Source of the DNA: Pedobacter sp. Leaf250
Lineage (GTDB): Bacteria; Bacteroidota; Bacteroidia; Sphingobacteriales; Sphingobacteriaceae
Length of the DNA stretch: 64,000 nucleotides
Assembly (NCBI RefSeq): GCF_920984735.1
Contig: NZ_CAKLBU010000004.1
Span: 1 to 64,000, forward strand
Direction of reading: 5' to 3'
Shown here: one piece after another, positions 25,649 through 34,187 of the stretch
Position numbering within the stretch: the first letter of the stretch is position 1
Layout of the letters: every line of letters starts with the position of its first letter
The notes under the pieces: model-generated
What the model was told of the DNA's origin: nothing
The model's database searches: none
What the model saw: the letters and a program-made list of their open reading frames with translations, nothing else
Made by a program: the position numbers and the translations under genes

Positions 25649-27514
25649 GTGAAAAGATTTTATTTTGCCCTACTGATGTTTTTAAGCGCTAATTTATTTG
25701 CTCAGCAGAAACAAGATACTGTTATTAAGATTGATGATGTAGTGATCAACGAGAATGGTTTTAAAACGCCGATCTCAAAACAAAACAGAAATGTTTACAT
25801 CATCGATAAAGAAATGATTGCTAAACTACCGGCCCGCAGCATTCAGGAATTACTGCAATATGCAAATGGGATCGATTTAAGGCAACGTGGACCGTTCGGT
25901 GCTCAAGCCGATATCAGCATTGATGGTGGAAGCTTCGAGCAAACTGTTGTGCTCTTAAACGGAACCAAAATTATTGATAGCCAAACGGCACACAATATGC
26001 TAAATCTGCCAATTCCTATTGAAGCTATAGAAAGAATTGAGGTTATTCGCGGACCTGCGGCAAGGATTTATGGCATCAACAGTTTAACAGGTGCCATTAA
26101 CATCATTACCAAAAAACCAACAAAATCTGGTGTATTGGCAGATGTGCATGCAGGCTCAAATTTTGATAAAAACATTGAGGGATCTGGAAAAACTTTTTAC
26201 AATGCCGGCTTTCAGTTGGGTGGTGTAATCAGCAAAGCTAAACAGCAACATTCTTTATTTGGTGCGCATGATAAAAGCAATGGTTACCGTTTTAATACTC
26301 AATTTGAAAACACGAAACTGTTGTACCAAGGTAATTTTCAGCTAGATGAATTGAATGAAATCAATGCTTCTTTCGGTTATACCAAAAATGAATTCGGGGC
26401 AAACGGATTTTATGCGGCTCCTGGCGATAAAAATTCGATTGAAACCGTGCAAACTACTTTAGCTGCCATACAATCGAAGCACATTTTATCTAATCGCTGG
26501 ACTTTACTGCCTCGTTTAAGCTATAGATATAATTTTGATAACTATCGTTATTTTGGCAATGTTAATCCGAATGCAGGAGTGAGTAAGCACAGTACAAATT
26601 CATTTGCTACAGAAGTAACCAGCACTTATAGAACCAATAACGGTGAACTGGGTTTAGGTGCTGAAGTGAGAAGTGAAGACATCAATTCTTCAAACATTGG
26701 CAATCACCGCCGAGAAAATGTTGGTTTCTTTACTCAATATCGCACCAATTTGCTCGAAAAATTAAATGTAAATGCTGGAGCATACCTTAATTACAACTCC
26801 TCATACAAATGGCAAATTTACCCTGGTATCGATGCCAGTTATGCCTTAACAGATGAATTTAAGTTTATTGGAAGTATTGGAACCAGCCAGCGCATTCCAT
26901 CTTTTACAGATTTATACCTTAACCAACGCCCGGGTAATATCGGAAACCCTGATGTAAAACCTGAAAATGCCTTCCAAAGTGAAGTAGGCTTAAAATTTTT
27001 GAAGAAAAATCTTACCCTGAATTCGAGTTTCTTTTACAGAAGCATAGATAATTTCATCGACTATACCCGCTTGGTAGCCACCGAACCTTTTCAGGCAAAT
27101 AATGTAGGTTCGATGATTACAAAAGGATTTAACATCCGTTCAAACTATGGTTTTGAAATAAACGAGGACTCGAAATTCAATGTTAACCTGGCTTATTCTT
27201 ATTTAGATTCAATGTTTAAAAACATGGCACAGGTATTGGCCTCTAAATATCAATTATCTGCATTGAAACATCAGGTTACCAACACTGTAGATTTTAAATA
27301 CCACAATTTTTCGGTATTGTTTGCTACACGATTTAACCAAAGAATTACTGGTCCATCTTATTGGATTAACGATTTCAGACTCAGTCAATCCATTAATAAA
27401 TTTACGGTTTATGTGGATGCTCAAAACATTTTCGATACCCAATATTTTGAGATTGGTGCAATTCCGCTTCCTTCCCGTTGGTTCAGTTTAGGGGTAAAAT
27501 TTGTAACGCTGTAA
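25649..27514 (+). CDS. TonB-dependent outer membrane receptor (BtuB/FepA-like size)
   Basis: Begins with GTG, followed by a clear signal peptide (residues 1-18, cut near LFAQ). The plug domain (about 30-160) has NVYIIDKEMI, LQYANGIDLRQRG, VLLNGTKIID and ERIEVIRGPAARIYG; the rest is a 22-strand-type barrel of about 460 residues. At 621 residues it lacks the SusC-type N-terminal extension. It is more like receptors for vitamins, siderophores or small cofactors than for glycans. The divergent MocR regulator hints at an amino-acid or B6-related ligand, which is inference. The map gene follows after 42 bases but has its own promoter-like box. Confidence 0.88.
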   Translation: MKRFYFALLMFLSANLFAQQKQDTVIKIDDVVINENGFKTPISKQNRNVYIIDKEMIAKLPARSIQELLQYANGIDLRQRGPFGAQADISIDGGSFEQTVVLLNGTKIIDSQTAHNMLNLPIPIEAIERIEVIRGPAARIYGINSLTGAINIITKKPTKSGVLADVHAGSNFDKNIEGSGKTFYNAGFQLGGVISKAKQQHSLFGAHDKSNGYRFNTQFENTKLLYQGNFQLDELNEINASFGYTKNEFGANGFYAAPGDKNSIETVQTTLAAIQSKHILSNRWTLLPRLSYRYNFDNYRYFGNVNPNAGVSKHSTNSFATEVTSTYRTNNGELGLGAEVRSEDINSSNIGNHRRENVGFFTQYRTNLLEKLNVNAGAYLNYNSSYKWQIYPGIDASYALTDEFKFIGSIGTSQRIPSFTDLYLNQRPGNIGNPDVKPENAFQSEVGLKFLKKNLTLNSSFFYRSIDNFIDYTRLVATEPFQANNVGSMITKGFNIRSNYGFEINEDSKFNVNLAYSYLDSMFKNMAQVLASKYQLSALKHQVTNTVDFKYHNFSVLFATRFNQRITGPSYWINDFRLSQSINKFTVYVDAQNIFDTQYFEIGAIPLPSRWFSLGVKFVTL

Positions 27515-27543
27515 TTCTGGCGGGCATTTAAAAAACTTATTCG

Positions 27544-27551
27544 TAATTTTG
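27544..27551 (+). promoter_or_regulatory. -7 box immediately before map (leaderless start likely)
   Basis: TAATTTTG matches TAnnTTTG and ends only five bases before the map ATG at 27557. Transcription would begin at or next to the start codon, implying a leaderless or near-leaderless mRNA. Confidence 0.5.
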
Positions 27552-27556
27552 CGGCA

Positions 27557-28354
27557 ATGATTTTTTACAAAACTGACGAACAAGTAGAACTGATGCGAAT
27601 CAGTGCACTTTTGGTAAGCGAAACACTATCTGAAATCGCTAAAATATTACGCCCGGGCTTGCAGACTATTGAAATTGACAAACTGGCTAATGAATTTATT
27701 TTAGATCACGGCGCCGTACCATCGTTCTACAATTACAGCGGCTTTCCACACCATATTATTACATCGGTTAATGATGTAGTGGTTCATGGCTTTCCAGGTG
27801 AGGAAACTTTAAAAGATGGAGATATCATTTCTGTGGACGTTGGTGTGATCAAAAATGAATACCACGGCGATCATGCCTATACTTTCATCATTGGCGATGC
27901 CAGTAAAGAAATTGTAGACTTGGTGAGAACAACAAAAGAATCGCTTTTTGTAGGAATAAACGAAGCCGTTGTAGGTAAACGCTTGGGCGATATTGGTTAT
28001 GCCATACAAAATCACAATGAGAAACAAGGTTATGGTGTAGTTAGAGATTTCGTTGGTCATGGTTTGGGCAAAAGTATGCACGAAGATCCTCAGGTACCTA
28101 ATTACGGCAAACGCGGATCGGGTTTAATGCTGAAAGAAAACCTGGTTATGGCCATTGAGCCGATGATTAATATGGGCAAAAAAGAGGTTTATATCGAAAA
28201 AGACGGCTGGACAGTAAGAACTAAAGATGGTAAACCTTCAGTACATTTTGAACACGATGTTTGTGTTAAAAAAGGGAAGGCCTTAATTTTATCAGATTAT
28301 GCTCCGATTGAAGCTGCAGAAAGAAATAATCCCAATTTAAAATCTGATTATTAA
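27557..28354 (+). CDS. map: type I methionine aminopeptidase
   Basis: Removes the initiator methionine from nascent proteins. All five metal ligands of the pita-bread fold are present: Asp94, Asp105, His168, Glu201 and Glu232, in the segments SVDVGV, GDHAYTF, GHGLGKSMHEDP, AIEPM and HFEHDV. Substrate-side His77 is in VVVHGFPG. The 265-residue length is normal for the short type I form. It stands outside the usual ribosomal protein cluster, so it may be a second copy in the genome; this cannot be judged from the window. Confidence 0.96.
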   Translation: MIFYKTDEQVELMRISALLVSETLSEIAKILRPGLQTIEIDKLANEFILDHGAVPSFYNYSGFPHHIITSVNDVVVHGFPGEETLKDGDIISVDVGVIKNEYHGDHAYTFIIGDASKEIVDLVRTTKESLFVGINEAVVGKRLGDIGYAIQNHNEKQGYGVVRDFVGHGLGKSMHEDPQVPNYGKRGSGLMLKENLVMAIEPMINMGKKEVYIEKDGWTVRTKDGKPSVHFEHDVCVKKGKALILSDYAPIEAAERNNPNLKSDY

Positions 28355-28410
28355 AATTTTTATTGCTGGTTTCTTCATCGATAACACAGCAAAGAAATGA
28401 AATAAGATAT

Positions 28411-29040
28411 TTAATCCTCCTGACTTAAAAGATTGAAGATTTGATTTTTGGGATGCTCCCACTCCTGGTCTTGATGTGTTACCATTAATACTGTTGTTTG
28501 CTGCTCTTCGAAAAGCGATTTCAATCTTTCCATTATACGGATTTTAAGTGCCGAATCGAGTGCGGCAAAAGGTTCATCCATAAGTAACAATTTGGGTTTC
28601 GTAGATAATGCCCGTAAGATGGCCAGGCGTTGCTGTTGTCCGCCAGAAAGTTGCCTGGGTAATCGTTCTTTAAGCGAAGTTAACTCTCCAAGTTCAAGTA
28701 ACTGGTTGATGTAATCGGCATTATCACTTCCATAATGAAGATGTTGAGCTACAGTCATATTGGGGAAAAGTGCATAATCCTGAAAAACAAAACCAACATT
28801 ACGCTCCTGTACCATTTTCGAATATTTTATTTGACTATCAAACCAAACCGCATCGCCAAATTTTATTAATCCCGAATCTGGCGTAATAAAACCGGCCAAA
28901 ATTTTCAAAAGCGTCGACTTCCCAACACCCGATGGCCCTAAAATTCTGGTAACAGAATTAAACTGAAAAACAGTTTTAACTTGGAGCCTGAAACTGCCTG
29001 GCCCGCGGCCTATTCTTTTATTGATGTCTATTGCTATCAT
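28411..29040 (-). CDS. modC: molybdate ABC transporter ATP-binding protein (short form)
   Basis: Powers molybdate import through ModB. Walker A GPSGVGKS (35-42), Q-loop FVFQDYALFP, signature LSGGQQQR, Walker B LLLMDEP and the His-switch VTHQD are intact. At 209 residues it ends after the nucleotide-binding domain and lacks the C-terminal molybdate-binding TOBE domain of E. coli ModC, so feedback inhibition by molybdate at that site is not expected. It overlaps modB by four bases (ATGA). Confidence 0.9.
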   Translation of the reverse strand: MIAIDINKRIGRGPGSFRLQVKTVFQFNSVTRILGPSGVGKSTLLKILAGFITPDSGLIKFGDAVWFDSQIKYSKMVQERNVGFVFQDYALFPNMTVAQHLHYGSDNADYINQLLELGELTSLKERLPRQLSGGQQQRLAILRALSTKPKLLLMDEPFAALDSALKIRIMERLKSLFEEQQTTVLMVTHQDQEWEHPKNQIFNLLSQED

Positions 29041-29708
29041 TCGAAAGGGCTTTTAACTGCATTCTTATTAATGATAAAAACACCTATAACAATCAAAAAA
29101 GTGATCGCAAATAAAATAAGCGCATAATAGTTAGCTGAAGCATAGTCCATCGTTTCCACTGCATCGTAAATGGCGATTGATGCCACTTTGGTTTCTCCCG
29201 GAATATTCCCCCCGATCATTAAAACTACACCAAACTCACCCAAAGTGTGTGCAAATGTTAAAACCACCGCAGTAAAAATTGACGGTTTGATATTTGGCAA
29301 AAGAACTTTAAAAAATGTTTGCACTTTCGATTTACCCATCACAAAAGATGCTTCCTCCATCGATTTCGGCAGATGAGCGAAAGCCGATTTAATTGGGCTA
29401 ACCATAAAAGGAAGACTGTAAATAATGGAAGCAACCACCAAACCTTTAAACGAAAAAACCAATTGCAAATCGAAATGTCGGTGTAACCATTCACCAAAGC
29501 CATTGTTCGGACTAAAAGCCAGAAGCAGGTAAAAACCAAGCACCGAAGGAGGCAAGACCAAAGGCATCGTAATAAGTGCTTCGGCAATGAGTTTAAAGAT
29601 AGTTTGCCTGCGTGATAGCCAATAAGCGATAGGAACGCCAATAAATAGCAATAAAATTGTGGTAATGGCAGCCAGCTTTAAACTTAGCCAAATCGGTTCC
29701 AAATCCAT
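29037..29708 (-). CDS. modB: molybdate ABC transporter permease
   Basis: An inner membrane channel with about five to six helices, 223 residues, the normal ModB size. The conserved coupling-loop EAA-type segment is present around FVMGKSKVQTFFKVLLPNIKPS, followed by HTLGEFGVVLMIGGN, a hallmark of ModB/CysT-type permeases. Gene order modA-modB-modC and the four-base overlap with modC support assignment. Tungstate or sulfate specificity cannot be ruled out by the permease alone, but ModA and the molybdopterin genes nearby favour molybdate. Confidence 0.93.
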   Translation of the reverse strand: MDLEPIWLSLKLAAITTILLLFIGVPIAYWLSRRQTIFKLIAEALITMPLVLPPSVLGFYLLLAFSPNNGFGEWLHRHFDLQLVFSFKGLVVASIIYSLPFMVSPIKSAFAHLPKSMEEASFVMGKSKVQTFFKVLLPNIKPSIFTAVVLTFAHTLGEFGVVLMIGGNIPGETKVASIAIYDAVETMDYASANYYALILFAITFLIVIGVFIINKNAVKSPFE

Positions 29709-29720
29709 TATTTCTTATTT

Positions 29721-30488
29721 CTAATTTGGCAGATGATAACCATTGCTGTTTAAAATTTTTCTAGCTGATGCAGATGATAGGTATTCATAAAACTTTACAG
29801 CATTTATTCCCGATTTTTTTGCATTGGAGAGCAAAATTACCGCCTGCTCAATTTTTTGATAACTTATTTGATCTATCCTGGTCCATTTAAGTTTTGCATT
29901 AAATCCATTCTCATATAAAAAAGACTCCGTTGTAAAGCCTAAATTCACCACACCCGTTTGGAGATATGTATTCACCTGCGAGATACTTTCTCCAAATACC
30001 AGTTTTAGCTTAATACTGTTTTCTAAATTATAAAATTTTAACGATTGTTGGGCAGCTCTTCCATAAGGGGCAGTTTGGGGATTCGCAATTGCAACTTTCT
30101 TTACTGCATTAGTTGACAATATTTGCTGCCATTTTTTAATGTCACCTTGCACAGTTCCGCAAATAATCAGGCTGCCTAAAGCATAAATTTTCGGTTTTTC
30201 AATTCCATAACCTGCTTTAAAAAGCTTTGTAGGAAATTCTGTATCAGCAGAAAGAAAGACATCATATGGTGCTCCATTCATAATTTGCGTTGTAAGTTTT
30301 CCTGATGCGCCGGAAATCACTTCAATATCAATATTTGTTCGTTTTTTAAAATCAGCCTGCATTTTTTTAATCACCGCTTGTGCATTTGCTGCTACTGCCA
30401 CCCGAACAATTTGAGCGTAGGTTTGAAATTGAATCAGCAACAGAACGCCAATACAAAAAAACATTTTACGATATACGATCCTCATCAT
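29721..30488 (-). CDS. modA: molybdate-binding periplasmic protein
   Basis: Signal peptide about residues 1-25 (MFFCIGVLLLIQFQTYAQ). The oxyanion-binding ModA segments are clear: VAANAQAVIKKM, SGASGKLTTQI, NGAPYDVFLSAD, ANPQTAPYGRAAQ and the later VNLGFTTES. It would deliver molybdate (or tungstate) to ModB. The start codons ATGATG overlap the stop of the preceding gene by four bases, so the small upstream sulfite-oxidase-fold protein is translated together with the transporter. Confidence 0.93.
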   Translation of the reverse strand: MMRIVYRKMFFCIGVLLLIQFQTYAQIVRVAVAANAQAVIKKMQADFKKRTNIDIEVISGASGKLTTQIMNGAPYDVFLSADTEFPTKLFKAGYGIEKPKIYALGSLIICGTVQGDIKKWQQILSTNAVKKVAIANPQTAPYGRAAQQSLKFYNLENSIKLKLVFGESISQVNTYLQTGVVNLGFTTESFLYENGFNAKLKWTRIDQISYQKIEQAVILLSNAKKSGINAVKFYEYLSSASARKILNSNGYHLPN

Positions 30489-30985
30489 TTAGCGAATTCA
30501 ATTTTAATACTGGTTACCTGCTTTATACACCTTGCTGGCCGCTTATCATGCTCTACAATAATTCTGAATGGGCCATCTGTAGAAAGTAACGGTTCGTTAT
30601 CAATTGTATCAGCCAAAATTATTTTCTCATCAGAAAAATCTGAATCCAATTCTGCCAACGAAAAAACCACCTGATAACCATCAATAGCCTCAACAATAAC
30701 ATATTTTGTTAAATTTTCTCTCCGAAGATCTTTACCCAAAGTTGCGCCACCTTTTGCCAATATAGTTGATAGTAAAACACCAGAATATTGAAAATCGGTA
30801 CTATCCCTGTCTTTTCTCGAAACCTTTACCCTCGGCATTTTTTGGAAATCCGCCATTGTGAGTAGATATGGTTTGCTTAGCGCTCCTCCAACTTTTATAG
30901 CATCGGAAGTTTGTGCAGCTGCCGACAAAGCGTAGCAGACCATCACGACTAAGAATATAAATTTTGGAATAATATTGGATTTCAT
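30485..30985 (-). CDS. exported stand-alone sulfite-oxidase-fold (molybdopterin-binding-like) protein
   Basis: A signal peptide (residues 1-24, ending SAAAQ) precedes a compact domain of about 140 residues of the oxidoreductase molybdopterin-binding family. Indicative stretches are LTMADFQKMPRVKVS, YSGVLLSTILAKGG, YVIVEAIDGYQVVFSLAEL and PARCIKQVTSIKI. The usual molybdenum-ligating cysteine in the middle of the domain is absent: the only mature-chain Cys is near residue 153. It may therefore bind the cofactor without classical catalysis, or have lost the function. It is the first gene of a four-gene run with modABC. A role as cofactor- or molybdate-related binding protein is inferred from context. 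Confidence 0.75.
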   Translation of the reverse strand: MKSNIIPKFIFLVVMVCYALSAAAQTSDAIKVGGALSKPYLLTMADFQKMPRVKVSRKDRDSTDFQYSGVLLSTILAKGGATLGKDLRRENLTKYVIVEAIDGYQVVFSLAELDSDFSDEKIILADTIDNEPLLSTDGPFRIIVEHDKRPARCIKQVTSIKIEFAK

Positions 30986-31062
30986 ATTGGGATGCTGGGA
31001 AGTGTTGATTTTAAACGAAACAAATATAGAAAAATGACTGGCTATGTGCTTCTGGAATCGAT

Positions 31063-31959
31063 TTAATTCAACTTGCGATATTCATTTGGAGAATAGCCGA
31101 CACGTTGTTTAAAAACCCGACTAAAATGTTGTGGATATTTAAACCCCAATTCGTAGGCAATCTCATTAACTGTTTTCTCCGGATCGAATATTTTTTCTTT
31201 TGCAAGGTTAATGGTTTTATATTGAATTACCTCTAACGCTGATTTCCCAGTTTCCCTTTTGATTAAATCGCCAAAGTAATTTGATGAAAGGTTAAGTTGC
31301 TCTGCACAGTAATTCACATTAGGCAAACCCAATAATTGTGGCTTATCACTTTTAAAGTAATCATTAAGTAATTTTTCAAAACGGGCAACAATCCCTTTAT
31401 TCGCATTATCTCTGGTGATAAACTGGCGATCGTAAAACCGGGTGCAATAATCAAGAAAGAGTTCGATATTAGCTGCAATAAGTTTTTTACTGTGATGATC
31501 GATATCTCGCTTAAGCTCATATTCAATTTTGGAAAAACAATCTAAAATAATTCCCCGCTCTTGAATAGAAAGGTGAAGCGCCTCATGTACCTGATAAGAA
31601 AAGAAGTTATAATCGTTCATGTGGCGACCGAGTGCCGTACCGAGTAGCAAATCGGGATGAAAAACCAAAGCCATGCCTTGTGGTTGGTAAACATGATCAG
31701 GGTTATTTTCTCCTATAATCTGATCGGGAGCTAAAAAAATCAACGTTCCCTCCTCGTAATCGTAATTATTCAATCCATAACGGAGATCACCACATTTAAT
31801 CTGCTTAAAGAAGATCGTATAAAAACCGTAAGCCATTCGCTTCGATTCTCTTTTCGAAGCTTTAGATAGGTCGACTATGGAAACCAAGGGATGCAAGGTT
31901 GCATGATTGTTAAAATCATTGTAACTTTTAATGCTGTCGAATTTTAATATTGAATCCAT
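31063..31959 (-). CDS. AraC-family transcriptional regulator
   Basis: The N-terminal cupin-like sensing domain (about 1-190; GTLIFLAPDQ and GMALVFHPDLL) is followed by two helix-turn-helix motifs in the last 100 residues: CAEQLNLSSNYFGDLIKRETG and VNEIAYELGFKYPQHFSRVFK. It lies between the cupin/CMD genes and the molybdate transport genes, all on the minus strand. It is a plausible local activator of these and of the divergent molybdenum hydroxylase operon. The effector is unknown. Confidence 0.9.
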   Translation of the reverse strand: MDSILKFDSIKSYNDFNNHATLHPLVSIVDLSKASKRESKRMAYGFYTIFFKQIKCGDLRYGLNNYDYEEGTLIFLAPDQIIGENNPDHVYQPQGMALVFHPDLLLGTALGRHMNDYNFFSYQVHEALHLSIQERGIILDCFSKIEYELKRDIDHHSKKLIAANIELFLDYCTRFYDRQFITRDNANKGIVARFEKLLNDYFKSDKPQLLGLPNVNYCAEQLNLSSNYFGDLIKRETGKSALEVIQYKTINLAKEKIFDPEKTVNEIAYELGFKYPQHFSRVFKQRVGYSPNEYRKLN

Positions 31960-32053
31960 TTTAGTTATTTTCTATTTGTAAACTTAAGCGATGATCCAGC
32001 AAAGAAAAATATTTCATGATATCGTTAATAGCTAAATAATTTATATAATTTGT

Positions 32054-32776
32054 TTATTTAGGATTGGTTTCAAGCAATTTTTTTAGTACTGTTTTGCCAG
32101 CCGCAGCCTGCGATTTGCCCACGAGTTCACCTACTATTTTAAACATTTGGTCGAGTTGTAAAGAAGTTAAACCATTATATAAACTCAAATTTAAATGCGC
32201 TTGCAATTGGCTATCAACATCGCCTAATGCTGCAAGTGCAGAAACAGTAACCAGTTCCCGATCTTGATAGCTAAGTACTCCGCGACTAAAAATATCAGCA
32301 AATAAATGTTCCTTTAAAAACACTTCAATAACTGGCACAAACTGCGCATAACCAGCTTTACTAGTTTCAGGCTTACCAGATAATTTCTCTAAATTACCTT
32401 TCCCCAACTCATATTTATTAACTCTCGCATCTAAAGTTTGAGGTGTTTTTCCTTCAATATCATTAATACCTTTTGCTTTTCTTTCTTCAGTAACTTTTTT
32501 TAAAATATTAATAGCATTTAGCGATCTTGGGAAGCCAGCGTAAGCAGCAAGTTGAATTAACACTTCTTTTGCTTCATTAATGCTCAAACCTGAATCAAGG
32601 GCTTTTGTAGCCTCAACTTCCAAAAGCTGCTGGTTACCGCTAGCCGTAAGCGCCGCAATAGAAACTAAACTTTTTTGCCTGAAATTTAAACCGCTTTCCG
32701 TTTGTGAAAAACTTTCGCTTCCAGCAAACAAGAATATTAAGGTTAATATGTTGCGTTTTATTTTTTTTCCAATCAT
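32054..32776 (-). CDS. exported carboxymuconolactone-decarboxylase-family protein (tandem CMD domains)
   Basis: A signal peptide (about residues 1-24) is followed by two alpha-helical CMD repeats, each with a signature: QKSLVSIAALTASGN with EAKEVLIQLAAYAGFPRSLNA, then DRELVTVSALAALGD with QLDQMFKIVGELVG. The AhpD-type CxxC redox pair is absent, so peroxidase activity of that kind is unlikely. It follows the cupin gene with a 21-base gap. CMD plus cupin pairs, often with an AraC regulator, are frequent in Bacteria, but their reaction is mostly unproven. Confidence 0.85.
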   Translation of the reverse strand: MIGKKIKRNILTLIFLFAGSESFSQTESGLNFRQKSLVSIAALTASGNQQLLEVEATKALDSGLSINEAKEVLIQLAAYAGFPRSLNAINILKKVTEERKAKGINDIEGKTPQTLDARVNKYELGKGNLEKLSGKPETSKAGYAQFVPVIEVFLKEHLFADIFSRGVLSYQDRELVTVSALAALGDVDSQLQAHLNLSLYNGLTSLQLDQMFKIVGELVGKSQAAAGKTVLKKLLETNPK

Positions 32777-32797
32777 AGGGTTATCTTTTTAGAATTA

Positions 32798-33256
32798 TTA
32801 TTTTGAATAGACACTATCATTCACTTTTTCCAACCAAACCACAGCGCCTCTATTGCTATTGGGACCAACTGCAACATGAGTCATTTTACTTTTTGCAGCG
32901 GCACCATGCCAATGCGCTACATTTGGTGAGCAGGTTACAGATTCGCCTTTTTCTAAAATGCGTTTTTTACTTCCACGCTCCTGATAATAAGCGGTTCCTT
33001 CTGTAATCAAAAGAATTTGGCCGCCAGTATGTTTATGCCAATTTGTTCTTGCACCAGGCTCAAAGCTTACTGTTCCTAAAGTACAATCCAAGTTGTTTTT
33101 TGATTCGGTATGCATTTTAACTGAAACTATTCCTGTAAAATTATTTTGCTTTTTCTGACTATTAATCGATGTAGCACCAGATTCTTGAGCATTTAGCAAT
33201 ATTGGAAATGCCAGCAAAAGGATCAATGTAAAAAGTTTTAAAAACAGATTTTTCAT
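32798..33256 (-). CDS. exported single-domain cupin (hydroxynitrile-lyase-like metal site)
   Basis: Signal peptide about residues 1-24 (MKNLFLKLFTLILLLAFPIL). The cupin core has the metal ligands His74, His76 and Gln80 in WHKHTGGQ and His115 in AHWHG. This H-x-H-x3-Q...H pattern is that of the small Mn-dependent cupins of the GtHNL/AcHNL type, which also share FEPGARTNWH and the HWHGA ending. Members were found as (R)-hydroxynitrile lyases in vitro, but their natural role is unclear. It heads the minus-strand run with CMD and faces the molybdenum hydroxylase operon across a 457-base divergent region. Confidence 0.85.
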   Translation of the reverse strand: MKNLFLKLFTLILLLAFPILLNAQESGATSINSQKKQNNFTGIVSVKMHTESKNNLDCTLGTVSFEPGARTNWHKHTGGQILLITEGTAYYQERGSKKRILEKGESVTCSPNVAHWHGAAAKSKMTHVAVGPNSNRGAVVWLEKVNDSVYSK

Positions 33257-33713
33257 AAGATTGAATTAATGATAACTATTCAGAAATCTAACACTCAAAT
33301 ATCAGCGATTTTTTTAGCTACTAAAGTATATGAATTACCTAAATATCTACCAAAAACCACGGAAGAATGGTTTCATTAACTAGTGACAATATGTTTTTGT
33401 TTCTCTACAGGTGAAAATGGTAGTTTAATCAGTAATTTATATAAAAGATTGCTACAGACTTTTAAAGACATTTGCTAAGTAAAATAATAATTACGGCTAT
33501 GGTTTTAAGTAATTGCTGTTGGCCTAAAATCTTATATTATAGTATTTAATTGCCTACCATAATTAATGATTCTATACCAAATTTACAGGTAAGCAAACAC
33601 TTGCTTTAATTATTTGTAAATTACTTAAGGGATAACAATTTAATTGAAGATAGCTTAATAAAGCCTTGTATTCAATTATCATTTAAAGCTAAAACAAAAC
33701 ATAAAACAATCTT
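33257..33713. promoter_or_regulatory. divergent control region between the cupin and molybdenum hydroxylase operons
   Basis: This is 457 bases without a convincing gene. It contains the dyad AAGCAA (33591-33596) / TTGCTT (33601-33606), about 110 bases before the hydroxylase operon. It is AT-rich and must hold the promoters of both operons, but I see no exact TAnnTTTG box. No conserved molybdenum-cofactor riboswitch structure was recognised. Confidence 0.4.
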
Positions 33714-34187
33714 ATGATTTCATTGAACGTTAATGATCAAAATTTTGAAATAGACGCAGATCCAGATATGCCACTACTCTGGGCCATTCGTGATCTTATC
33801 GGCCTAACAGGGACCAAATTTGGCTGCGGCGTAGCGCAATGTGGTGCCTGTGTTGTCCATTTAAATGGTGAAGCAGTTAGATCTTGTGTAACCAAGGTTT
33901 CCCGGGCGGCGGGACAAAATGTGCTTACCATCGAAGGCTTATCCAAAAATAATGATCATCCTTTACAAATTGCCTGGAACGAAGAAAATGTACCACAATG
34001 TGGCTATTGCCATTCTGGTCAAATTATGTCTGCAGCAGTATTGTTACGGGAAAAGCCAAACCCTAGTGATGCTGATATTGATATGGCTATGGCAGGTAAT
34101 ATTTGCAGATGTGGCACTTATCCAAGAATTCGCAAAGCCATACACATGGCTGCCGAACTTTCGAAAAAAGGAGGAATAACAAAATGA
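33714..34187 (+). CDS. 2Fe-2S subunit of a molybdenum hydroxylase (IorA/CoxS-like)
   Basis: Electron-transfer subunit of a xanthine-oxidase-family enzyme. The plant-type ferredoxin cluster cysteines are Cys38, 43, 46 and 58. The second, helical domain holds Cys96, 99, 131 and 133 in QCGYCHSGQ and [10 protein letters not shown]. The length (157) and the two-cluster layout fit isoquinoline 1-oxidoreductase alpha or aldehyde dehydrogenase small subunits. It has no signal peptide, so it would be exported, if at all, in complex with the Tat-bearing large subunit. The stop overlaps the next start (ATGA), and its GG codons double as the next ribosome site. Confidence 0.94.
   Translation: MISLNVNDQNFEIDADPDMPLLWAIRDLIGLTGTKFGCGVAQCGACVVHLNGEAVRSCVTKVSRAAGQNVLTIEGLSKNNDHPLQIAWNEENVPQCGYCHSGQIMSAAVLLREKPNPSDADIDMAMAGNICRCGTYPRIRKAIHMAAELSKKGGITK
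34170..34174 (+). promoter_or_regulatory. strong Shine-Dalgarno GGAGG for the cytochrome gene
   Basis: GGAGG lies nine bases before ATG 34184 and is formed by two glycine codons of the preceding gene. It fixes the cytochrome start at 34184 rather than an in-frame ATG at 34103. Confidence 0.7.

Noticed and set aside
28355..28410. Terminator between the convergent map and modC genes
   Set aside because: TTGCTG and CAGCAA arms exist but are short with a long loop and lack a clear T-run, so I did not call a terminator.
33269..33379. A 36-residue open frame with ATG in the divergent cupin/hydroxylase region
   Set aside because: It has no ribosome site, no recognisable family, and lies where promoters for both operons are needed; treated as chance.
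34103..34183. Upstream in-frame ATG for the cytochrome c gene
   Set aside because: It lies inside the 2Fe-2S gene and would add a non-membrane, unrelated leader; GGAGG points to ATG 34184.
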